Source of the DNA: Prado023 sp032123675
GTDB lineage: Bacteria; Actinomycetota; Actinomycetes; S36-B12; CAIYMF01
Direction: 5' to 3'
DNA: 20,001 nt
Assembly: GCA_032123675.1 (NCBI GenBank)
Contig: JAQBEX010000003.1
Location: forward strand, 1 to 20,001
Position 1 is the first letter of the stretch. Every line of letters starts with the position of its first letter. The translations under genes and the position numbers were made by a program. This document shows, piece by piece, positions 8,464 through 14,490 of the stretch. Below the pieces are notes generated by a model. It worked only from the letters and a program-made list of their open reading frames with translations. It did not search any database and had not been told where the DNA came from.

Positions 8464-8506
8464 CGACGTCCAATCGGCCTGGGCAGGGCAGGGGGATGCG
8501 GACCCC

Positions 8507-8512
8507 TAGAAT
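8507..8512 (+). promoter_or_regulatory. Candidate -10 box of the MBL hydrolase gene
   Basis: TAGAAT fits the actinobacterial TAnnnT -10. Transcription would begin near 8519, giving a leader of about 50 nt before the GTG at 8569. No convincing -35 is seen. The site lies in the 105-nt divergent gap shared with the cyclase gene. Confidence 0.45.
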
Positions 8513-8568
8513 GTCACAGGTCCGGCGTCGGCTGAGGGCGGAACCCCGTCCCGTTGTGAGGAGAGACC

Positions 8569-9381
8569 GTGCGGCTGACCTTCCTGGGGGTCCGTGGATC
8601 CACTCCTGCTCCCGGCCCCGACTTCGTGCGCTACGGCGGCCACACGTCCTGCGTGGTCGTGGCGCCCGACGATGCTTCGGCACCGGTCATCGCCCTCGAC
8701 GCGGGCACGGGGATCCGGACCCTGACTCCCCTGCTCGACGGGGCGGCGTTCGACGGCTCGATCCTGCTGAGCCACCTGCACTGGGACCACGTGCAGGGCA
8801 TCCCGTTCTTCGCTGCCGGCGACCGTGACGAGGCCCGGGTGGATGTGTTCCTGCCGGTCGAGGGGGGCCGCACCGGCCGCGATCTGCTGGCCCAGATGAT
8901 GTCGCCACCAGCCTTCCCGATCACGCCGGAGGGGCTGAAGGGCACGTGGTCGTTCCAGGCGATCGACTCTGGTCCCTTCGTCGCCGAGGGGTTCGACGTC
9001 ACCGCCTTCGATGTCAACCACAAGGGCGGCCGCAGCTTCGGGTACCGCGTGGATCATGACGGGGCATCCTTCGCCTACGTGCCCGACCACGCGCCGGCCG
9101 CAGGCGTCACCGACGCAGCGATGGAGGCCCTCGAGGGCGTCGACGTCCTGATCCAGGACGCGCAGTTCCTGGCCCACGAACGTCCCCGCGCAGTGGACTA
9201 CGGGCACGCGACAGTCGATGAGGCCATCACCCTGGCCGAGAAGGCCAACGCCGGATCATTGGTGCTCTTCCACCACGGACCGCATCGCACCGACGGGGCC
9301 CTGGACCAGATCCGCGAGCAGTTCTGCGGCAGCGGCTTCGCCAGCGTCGCCTTCGAGGGCATGGTCCTCGACCTGCCCTGA
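8569..9381 (+). CDS. Metallo-beta-lactamase-fold hydrolase
   Basis: This 270-residue cytoplasmic protein has the binuclear-metal signature HLHWDH (69-74: His69, His71, Asp73, His74), a candidate third ligand His151, bridging Asp173 in VPDH or Asp197 in IQDAQF, and late His213 and His236. The opening MRLTFLGVRGSTPAPG and the RYGGHTSC motif (21-28) belong to the RNase Z/PhnP-like side of the superfamily, whose members cleave phosphodiesters. The substrate cannot be read from sequence. Because it is transcribed divergently from a nucleotide cyclase, cyclic-nucleotide hydrolysis is a reasonable guess, but RNA or another phosphodiester is equally possible. The GTG start follows GAGGAG at 8558-8563, spaced 5 nt. 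The metallophosphoesterase gene follows on the same strand after 142 nt. Confidence 0.8.
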   Translation: MRLTFLGVRGSTPAPGPDFVRYGGHTSCVVVAPDDASAPVIALDAGTGIRTLTPLLDGAAFDGSILLSHLHWDHVQGIPFFAAGDRDEARVDVFLPVEGGRTGRDLLAQMMSPPAFPITPEGLKGTWSFQAIDSGPFVAEGFDVTAFDVNHKGGRSFGYRVDHDGASFAYVPDHAPAAGVTDAAMEALEGVDVLIQDAQFLAHERPRAVDYGHATVDEAITLAEKANAGSLVLFHHGPHRTDGALDQIREQFCGSGFASVAFEGMVLDLP

Positions 9382-9386
9382 GCGTC

Positions 9387-9429
9387 GATCGCCGACCCGG
9401 TCGCCCACCCGATCGCCGACCCGGTCGCC
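9387..9429. repeat. Two 19-bp direct repeats (period 24 bp)
   Basis: GATCGCCGACCCGGTCGCC occurs at 9387-9405 and again exactly at 9411-9429, just after the MBL stop codon. It occupies part of the 142-nt gap before the phosphoesterase gene. The rest of the gap shows nothing but the ribosome-binding site at 9508-9514. Confidence 0.75.
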
Positions 9430-9523
9430 AATCCCCGCTCATCCCGGCCCACCGCAACGATCGGCGGCCACCACGCGCGGCCCTTCGGATGCCGCCTCAA
9501 GCCCTGTGAGGGAGACTCATCCC

Positions 9524-10243
9524 GTGCGCATCATTGCCGTGTCGGACCTGCACTACCGGCTGCCCCACTACGACTGGCTCGTGCGCGCCTCCGCGGACGC
9601 CGAGGTCGTGGCGCTGTGTGGGGACCTCGCTGACGTGGTCAACCCCGTCCCGATCGACGTGCAGTCCGTGGTCCTGGGCAAGTACCTCGCGTCGCTCTCC
9701 GACGAGGCCGTGGTACTGGCTGCGTCCGGCAACCACGATCTCGACGGGCCGGGAGCGCACGGCGAGCAGGTTGCCGGCTGGCTGCGGCGGGCTGCCGGGG
9801 AGGGCATCTTCACCGACGGTGCCAGCGTCGACATCGAGGACGTCCGGTTCACCATCTGCCCGTGGTGGGACGGTCCGCTGACCCGGGACGAGGTGGGCGC
9901 CCAGTTGGCCGCCGGGGCCGTCGACCGACCGGCGACCTGGATCTGGCTCTACCACGCACCCCCTGCCGGCACGCCGCTGTGCAATGACGGCCGACGCGAG
10001 TTCCCCGACCACGAACTGGCCGCGTGGATCGAGCAGTACCAGCCCGACGTCGTCCTGTGCGGGCACATCCACCAGGCTCCGTGGGCCAACGGTGGGTCGT
10101 GGCGGGCCCAGCTCGGATCGACGTGGGTCTTCAACCCGGGCAAGCAGGTCGGCCCCGTTCCCCCGAACGTCACGATCGACACCGAGGAGCGCACCGCCCA
10201 CTGGTTCGGCGTCTTCGAGTCGGAGACGATCAGCCTCGACTGA
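9524..10243 (+). CDS. Calcineurin-type metallophosphoesterase (candidate class III cyclic-nucleotide phosphodiesterase)
   Basis: The 239-residue protein carries the whole metallophosphoesterase set: SDLH (Asp8, His10), CGDLAD (Asp34), SGNHD (Asn70, His71), YHAP (His144) and GHIH (His181, His183). This pattern and the short length match class III phosphodiesterases such as CpdA and Rv0805, which hydrolyse 2',3'- and 3',5'-cyclic nucleotides among other substrates, so activity on cAMP is plausible but unproven. I chose the GTG at 9524 because MRIIAVSDLH is the normal family N-terminus and GAGGGAG (9508-9514) precedes it. The same frame stays open upstream to 9218 but overlaps the MBL gene and reads as low-complexity shadow. 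It ends 3 nt from the convergent CNB gene. Confidence 0.85.
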   Translation: MRIIAVSDLHYRLPHYDWLVRASADAEVVALCGDLADVVNPVPIDVQSVVLGKYLASLSDEAVVLAASGNHDLDGPGAHGEQVAGWLRRAAGEGIFTDGASVDIEDVRFTICPWWDGPLTRDEVGAQLAAGAVDRPATWIWLYHAPPAGTPLCNDGRREFPDHELAAWIEQYQPDVVLCGHIHQAPWANGGSWRAQLGSTWVFNPGKQVGPVPPNVTIDTEERTAHWFGVFESETISLD

Positions 10244-10246
10244 GGC

Positions 10247-10726
10247 TCAGCCCTCCGGGTCCCGGACTGACCCGGTCCTGGTCGGGCCGGCCTGGTGGTG
10301 CACCAGGGTGTCCAGGATCTGGTCGACCATGCCGAGGTGCCCGCCCATGCCCGCGAACTGGGCCTTCACGTCAACCAGGTACTGCGTGAGTCCCTCGAGC
10401 CGCGCGGCGGTCATCCGCAGCACGGCCAGCGTGGCACCGGGATGGTCGTTGAGGAAGGTCCGCGGGTCCGCCATGACATGGACCGTGACCGGCGCCGAAG
10501 CACGGACAGTCGCAGAGGCAGGGCGGTCGAGCACCCAGGACATCTCGCCGAACACGGCACCGGGATGGTCGATGCGCGCGAACGGGACGGCGTCCTTCTC
10601 GATCGTCACGGAACCGGAGATCAGCACCAGCAGGCGCGAGGGCTCGGAGCCCTCGGCGACCAGTACCTCGCCCTCGGGCACGGACAGGACGGGCAGGTCA
10701 GCGCAGTACGCCAGCAGGTCGGCCAT
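10247..10726 (-). CDS. Stand-alone cyclic-nucleotide-binding-domain protein
   Basis: From the ATG at 10726 this is a 159-residue protein that is essentially one CNB domain (about 5-115) plus a short helical tail. There is no helix-turn-helix, so it is not a CRP/FNR regulator. FGEMSW (59-64) matches the phosphate-binding cassette, but the usual Pro-Arg-x-Ala-Thr reads Pro69-Ala-Ser-Ala-Thr: the Arg that contacts the cyclic phosphate is missing. It may bind cAMP weakly, bind another ligand, or act as a partner subunit. The frame is open to 10912, but the added 62 residues are Arg/Gly/Ser-rich repeat translation and overlap the upstream MFS gene. GATAAT 7 nt before the ATG at 10726 supports this shorter, leaderless start. 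The gene lies downstream of an MFS-CNB gene on the same strand. Confidence 0.75.
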   Translation of the reverse strand: MADLLAYCADLPVLSVPEGEVLVAEGSEPSRLLVLISGSVTIEKDAVPFARIDHPGAVFGEMSWVLDRPASATVRASAPVTVHVMADPRTFLNDHPGATLAVLRMTAARLEGLTQYLVDVKAQFAGMGGHLGMVDQILDTLVHHQAGPTRTGSVRDPEG

Positions 10727-10733
10727 GCGGGTG

Positions 10734-10739
10734 ATTATC
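10734..10739 (-). promoter_or_regulatory. -10 box for leaderless start of the CNB protein
   Basis: On the minus strand GATAAT is followed by 7 nt and then the ATG at 10726, so transcription would begin at or next to the start codon. No Shine-Dalgarno sequence is visible. This site decides the start chosen for the gene. Confidence 0.5.
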
Positions 10740-10759
10740 GCTGACTCGGCCTGAGCCTG

Positions 10760-10890
10760 CTGCGCCGCCTGGGCCGGGCTGCACCTGCCGCACCCTGCCG
10801 ACCCTGCCCGGCCGCACCTGCCGACCCTGCTGCGCCCGACCCGGCTGCTCCTGCTGCGCCCGACCCGGCTGCACCTGCCGCGCCCAGCAC
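10760..10890. repeat. GC-rich tandem repeat tract between the two CNB genes
   Basis: A 22-nt unit at 10827-10848 recurs exactly at 10851-10872 (period 24 bp). Degenerate copies built on CTGC(A/C)CCTGCCG extend on either side. The tract fills most of the 166-nt gap between the CNB gene and the MFS-CNB gene. No gene is evident in it. Confidence 0.7.
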
Positions 10891-10892
10891 GC

Positions 10893-12539
10893 TCATCCTC
10901 CGCGTTCATCATCGAACAACCGCTGGGCCGCCACCTCGTCGGCCAACACCGACCCGTTCGCGCTGGCCGTGAGTGCGGCCAGGAACTGGGCAGCGCCGAT
11001 CATCAGCAGCTCGCAATCGCTCAGCGCCGTGATCGTCGCCGTGCGCGGCGTCCGGCGCAGGAGCGCGATCTCGCCGAACCCAGCACCGACCGTCAGGGTG
11101 TGCTCCTTGCGGTGACCGTCGACTGCCACGGAGAGTTCCCCGCCGGCCACGACGTAGAAGGCGTCCCCCGGCTCGCCCTGGGTGACCACAACCGCACCCT
11201 GCGGGAACGACCGCCAGAGCGCTGATTGGGCGAGGTGCTCCAGCTCGTAGGCCGGCAGAGGGGCCAGGAACGGAACCTGCGCGATCAGACTGACCTCGCG
11301 GGGGTGGACGGCTGCCGTCTCCTCGAGCTTGCGCACCATTGCGTACGAGGCCAGGGCCGTGGCGATGACCAGGAGCCCGATGGGAACGAAGGCCAGGCGT
11401 GGTCCGAGCAGGATGATCGCCAGAGGTCCGGCGAGGGCGCCCAGTGCCTGCCCGCTCATCTGCACGCCCTCCTGCACTGCCAGCACCCGGGCCAGGACGA
11501 GGTTGTCCGTGCTGCGCTGCAGCAGGGTCCGAGCTGAGACGATGATCATCGAGGCGCCAACCCCAGCAAGGGCCAGCAGCGCGACGGCTGGGCCAAGGGA
11601 GTCCAACAGGGCAACACCCGCCCAGAAGAGGCCCAGGACGGCCGCGCCGGCCACGACCACCGGGGCCAGACTGCGGCGGTGGGCGATGCCGGCCTGCGTG
11701 GCCCCACCAACGGCCAGGCCGAGCCCATATGCGCCGGCCAGCAAGCCGGCCGTGGAGTCGCCGAGCCCCAGGACCTCAGCGTTGAAGGTGATCGTCAGCG
11801 GCTCGTTGGCCCCGTCCACGAAGAACGTCGAGCCCAGCAGGGCCAGAAGTGCCAGCGGACCCCAGTTGCCCCAGAGGGCAGCCAATCCCTGTACCGCAGC
11901 CCGGATCTCGCCCAGTCCCTCCAGCCCATCGGCGCCCTGCCCAGCTCGTGGTATCCCCAGCCGAGTCGTCAGCAGGGCAGCCATCAGCCCGAAGACCGCG
12001 GCGATCAGCAGCACGGCCCACGGACCCACCACTTGAGTGACCAGCCCAGCCAGGACGAAGCCGAGGAACAGCGTGACTCCGTCCAGGAACGAGGACAGGC
12101 CGTTCGCGGCCACCAGGTCACCCGGGCGCAGCGAGAGGAACGGCAGCGCCGCGTAGTGCATCGGCTGCACAAGGCTCAGAGCGATCGTCTGCACGGCACC
12201 ACCGACGAGGATCGACCAGAAAGGGGTGCTCGCGACCAGCAGGAGGCACATCGCCAGCGAGGTGACTGCGACGGCGGCATACGACAGTGACAGCGCACGA
12301 CCTCGGGGCATCCGGTCGCCGAAGCCCGCCATCAGCGGAACGATCACGATGGCCGGCAGCAGCATCGCCAGCGACGCAACACCGACGCCCACAGGCCCAG
12401 CCCGGTCATAGGCGACCAGCACGACTGCCATCCAGGTGGCGAACTCGATCAGGTCGCACAGGGCGTACGCGAGCAGGACGCGGCGCATTCGATGGTCGCC
12501 CGGCATGCGCAGCCGCAGGGAGACCCTGGGAGCCTGCAT
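10893..12539 (-). CDS. MFS transporter with C-terminal cyclic-nucleotide-binding domain (complete)
   Basis: The 548-residue inner-membrane protein has about twelve hydrophobic segments in residues 18-405, including the loop motif GDRMPRGR between helices 2 and 3 that is typical of MFS exporters. A cytoplasmic CNB domain follows at about 415-545 with FGEIALLRRTPRTAT (488-502), keeping Glu490 and Arg499. It is a full-length counterpart of the truncated protein at the window start, and the cassette is nearly identical. GGAGGTGG (12550-12543) sits close before the ATG. I infer that cyclic-nucleotide binding tunes transport; the substrate is unknown. A stand-alone CNB gene lies downstream on the same strand, and an unrelated gene is divergent at 12625. 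Confidence 0.88.
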   Translation of the reverse strand: MQAPRVSLRLRMPGDHRMRRVLLAYALCDLIEFATWMAVVLVAYDRAGPVGVGVASLAMLLPAIVIVPLMAGFGDRMPRGRALSLSYAAVAVTSLAMCLLLVASTPFWSILVGGAVQTIALSLVQPMHYAALPFLSLRPGDLVAANGLSSFLDGVTLFLGFVLAGLVTQVVGPWAVLLIAAVFGLMAALLTTRLGIPRAGQGADGLEGLGEIRAAVQGLAALWGNWGPLALLALLGSTFFVDGANEPLTITFNAEVLGLGDSTAGLLAGAYGLGLAVGGATQAGIAHRRSLAPVVVAGAAVLGLFWAGVALLDSLGPAVALLALAGVGASMIIVSARTLLQRSTDNLVLARVLAVQEGVQMSGQALGALAGPLAIILLGPRLAFVPIGLLVIATALASYAMVRKLEETAAVHPREVSLIAQVPFLAPLPAYELEHLAQSALWRSFPQGAVVVTQGEPGDAFYVVAGGELSVAVDGHRKEHTLTVGAGFGEIALLRRTPRTATITALSDCELLMIGAAQFLAALTASANGSVLADEVAAQRLFDDERGG

Positions 12540-12588
12540 GCACCACCTCCGACCGGTCGTGGGCCAATCATGCCCTGCACGGGGGGCC

Positions 12589-12594
12589 TACGAT
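12589..12594 (+). promoter_or_regulatory. Candidate -10 box of the unknown gene pair
   Basis: TACGAT fits TAnnnT. A start near 12601 would give a leader of about 24 nt with GGTGAGGTG before the ATG at 12625. No good -35 is seen. Confidence 0.4.
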
Positions 12595-12624
12595 TGAGCT
12601 CTGCTGGTGTGGTGAGGTGACGAC

Positions 12625-13668
12625 ATGGCTGGTCTGGGGTCGGCGACACAGCGATCACTGGATTCCGAGCGCATTCGCCTGTCGCTGTTGGTGCGAGTCG
12701 CCGGGAATGCGGGACAGTTCTCGCCGAAGCTCGCCACCGCCGTGGCCGGCGCCTCCGACGAGGAGGTCCAGGTCATGAGCGACCTCCTCGAGAACGGCTT
12801 GTCCATCCCAGAGCTGATCAGCGTCCTCAAGGGGGCGCATGTGGTCGTGGGTGACGACTCGCTGTACGAACGATGGATCTTCCCCTCGAGTCACAAGCGG
12901 ATCTCCAGCCATCACCGATCGGTGGACAAGTTGGCGACACCGGACTACGGCCTCGACGGGCCGCTCGTGCGTGAGTCGCTGCATGGCAAGGCGCCGATGG
13001 GGACCTGGGTCCAGCTGGAGCGCACCTCTGCCCAATTCCGCTGGGGGGCACTGCCCACGGTGGCTGACCTGATCCACCTGCGCGACTACCTCATCTACCG
13101 GTTCACGGGTATGAACGTGGGTCCATGGGGGCTCTCGACGCTGGTCGACACGCGTCCGATGGTGCTCCGTCCGGCCAATCAGACGGGGGGCCGGGCAGCG
13201 GAGCGTGGTCTGGCCGCGCTCACCCCACAGCGCTGGTCCGGAGCCGGGACCGGGGCGACCGGAGCCGGGACCGGGGCCGCAGCGGACGGGCCGGCAGCGG
13301 ACGGGCCGGCAGCGGACTGGGTCGGTCTCTTCACCGCTGATGTGCCCGCGATCGGTCCTGCGGGCGACCTCTTCGATCCACCTGAGGCTGTGCGCCCACG
13401 GGATCTGCTTCCGGACGCGCCGTTCAAGGAGGAGCTCGGGCCGGGCCTCTTCGGGTCCCTGCAGCTGACCCGCCAGGACGTGGTCCTGCGCCCTGCAGTG
13501 GCTCGGATTGTGGACGCCGAACCACCGGGGTTCAGCACGTGGCCGACTCCGGGTGAGCCCGAGAACCGGACCCTGTCGCTCGGGCGGTCGACGCTCAGAG
13601 TCCGCGCCGCGGTTCAGGTCGTGCGCACCCGGCCAGTCTTCGCCGGGATGGAGGAGAACCCCACATGA
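12625..13668 (+). CDS. Protein of unknown function, first gene of an overlapping pair
   Basis: I do not recognise this 347-residue protein. It has no signal peptide or membrane segment. The N-terminal half is the more complex part: a helical start, then HKRISSHHRSVDKL (90-103), a WVQLER segment (128-133) and DYLIYRFTGMNVGPWGLST (154-172) that look like a folded, conserved core with several His and aromatic residues. Residues 204-231 are a Gly/Ala/Thr/Asp/Pro linker coded by tandem DNA repeats. The C-terminal part (232-347) contains two Val-Val/Arg-rich beta-like stretches (286-295 and 316-334). The ATG at 12625 is preceded by GGTGAGGTG. The stop overlaps the next ATG by 4 nt, so the two genes are probably co-translated. 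Confidence 0.75.
   Translation: MAGLGSATQRSLDSERIRLSLLVRVAGNAGQFSPKLATAVAGASDEEVQVMSDLLENGLSIPELISVLKGAHVVVGDDSLYERWIFPSSHKRISSHHRSVDKLATPDYGLDGPLVRESLHGKAPMGTWVQLERTSAQFRWGALPTVADLIHLRDYLIYRFTGMNVGPWGLSTLVDTRPMVLRPANQTGGRAAERGLAALTPQRWSGAGTGATGAGTGAAADGPAADGPAADWVGLFTADVPAIGPAGDLFDPPEAVRPRDLLPDAPFKEELGPGLFGSLQLTRQDVVLRPAVARIVDAEPPGFSTWPTPGEPENRTLSLGRSTLRVRAAVQVVRTRPVFAGMEENPT
13240..13317. repeat. In-frame tandem repeats coding for a Gly/Ala linker
   Basis: A 17-nt unit GGAGCCGGGACCGGGGC occurs at 13240-13256 and 13261-13277 (period 21). GCAGCGGACGGGCCG occurs at 13279-13293 and 13294-13308 with a partial third copy (period 15). Both periods are multiples of three, so the frame survives copy-number change. 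Confidence 0.75.
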
Positions 13669-14405
13669 GTTCAGAACGCATCACCCGCACGATCGGGGAC
13701 CAGCAGTTGGCCGATCTCGCCGAGCTCGTCGGGACCGGACCAGTCGATCTCGGTGCCTACACACAGGCCGAACTGGCCGTCGTCATCGGTGAGGTGCCCG
13801 CCCTGGCAGTGTCCGAGGATGTGGTACTGGCTGAGGCGGTCCGGTCCCTGGCAGCCCGCGGGCTGCTGTTCCGGGAACCGCAGGGCGACGTGGTCAGCAT
13901 CGTGGGCGACCTGGGACTCATCCGTGCGCTGGTCGACATGCGCATCGCGACGCTGGAGATCCGCCGTGGCCACGAGGGGCCACCCGACGAGCCCTGGCGA
14001 TGGGGCATATCGCTGCTCCCCCGGCGGGTTGCTGCCGTGGACCGCGTGGACGCACTGGGGCTGCATCGCCTGGCCCTGGTATCCACGCAGGGCCTGGTCG
14101 ACCTCATCGTCGGCCGCCTGATTGACGGGCAGGCAGACATCCCGCGCGACGGCACCGTCCCGGTCGGGCTCACCGACGAGGGGGTCCGAACGGCGGCTTC
14201 CCAGGCCATCACGAGTTGGCAGCTGATCCACAGGGTGCCACGCCCCGACGGCACCCAGCTGGTCGTCGACGCGCTCGTCCTGCGCACCGGGGAGGCCCGG
14301 GTGGATCTCGTCACTCCTGCGCCGGACGGTCCGGGCTACCAGCGCGTGGCAGTGGATGCCGCGGCGCTGGGCGAGTTCCTGGTCGGCCTGGCGGCCCTGA
14401 GGTAG
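13665..14405 (+). CDS. Protein of unknown function, second gene of an overlapping pair
   Basis: The 246-residue product has no signal peptide or membrane segment. It is rich in short Leu/Val strands and helices. The segment SLAARGLLFREPQGDVVSIV (about 61-80), followed by paired strands with Trp-Gly-Ile and Arg-Leu-Ala-Leu-Val, is a two-layer pattern that distantly recalls EspG-like chaperones of type VII secretion. The match is weak, and no WXG100, EccC or PE/PPE gene lies in the window, so I do not assign it. The ATGA overlap (13665-13668) with the preceding gene implies translational coupling and a shared function. The gene ends 85 nt from the convergent LuxR gene. Confidence 0.75.
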   Translation: MSSERITRTIGDQQLADLAELVGTGPVDLGAYTQAELAVVIGEVPALAVSEDVVLAEAVRSLAARGLLFREPQGDVVSIVGDLGLIRALVDMRIATLEIRRGHEGPPDEPWRWGISLLPRRVAAVDRVDALGLHRLALVSTQGLVDLIVGRLIDGQADIPRDGTVPVGLTDEGVRTAASQAITSWQLIHRVPRPDGTQLVVDALVLRTGEARVDLVTPAPDGPGYQRVAVDAAALGEFLVGLAALR

Positions 14406-14488
14406 CCGATCGGCGCGGCTGGCTGGCGCCGAACCGTCGGATGCAGAGGGTAGCTGCGGTGGGTGGCGCCTGCGGGCCGGCCGATCGG
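14405..14488. terminator. Nested inverted repeats between convergent genes, possible bidirectional terminator
   Basis: CCGATCGG at 14407-14413 (within GCCGATCGGC, 14405-14414) recurs at 14481-14488. Inside it GGCGCC occurs at 14425-14430 and 14465-14470. Each element is itself a palindrome and each pair can also base-pair together, giving a long nested stem. It fills the gap between the stop at 14405 and the LuxR stop at 14491. Confidence 0.35.
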
Positions 14489-14490
14489 TC

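Noticed and set aside
5419..8509. Long plus-strand open frames opposite the cyclase gene.
   Set aside because: They have no recognisable domain, biased composition and no ribosome-binding sites. The minus-strand protein is clearly real.
9218..9523. N-terminal extension of the metallophosphoesterase frame.
   Set aside because: It overlaps the MBL gene and reads as Ser/Pro/Thr/Arg repeat translation. The family N-terminus and a ribosome-binding site are at 9524.
10247..10726. CRP/FNR-type transcription factor.
   Set aside because: There is no helix-turn-helix after the CNB domain and the protein is too short for one.
10760..10890. Repeat tract considered as a CRISPR array.
   Set aside because: The unit is about 24 bp head to tail with no unique spacers and no cas genes nearby.
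10727..10912. N-terminal extension of the stand-alone CNB frame.
   Set aside because: The 62 residues are translated tandem repeat (Arg/Gly/Ser/Val) and overlap the upstream MFS gene. GATAAT 7 nt before 10726 supports the shorter start.
13665..14405. Assignment to the EspG family of type VII secretion chaperones.
   Set aside because: The resemblance is only a general strand/helix pattern, and no WXG100, PE/PPE, EccC or EccD gene is in the window.
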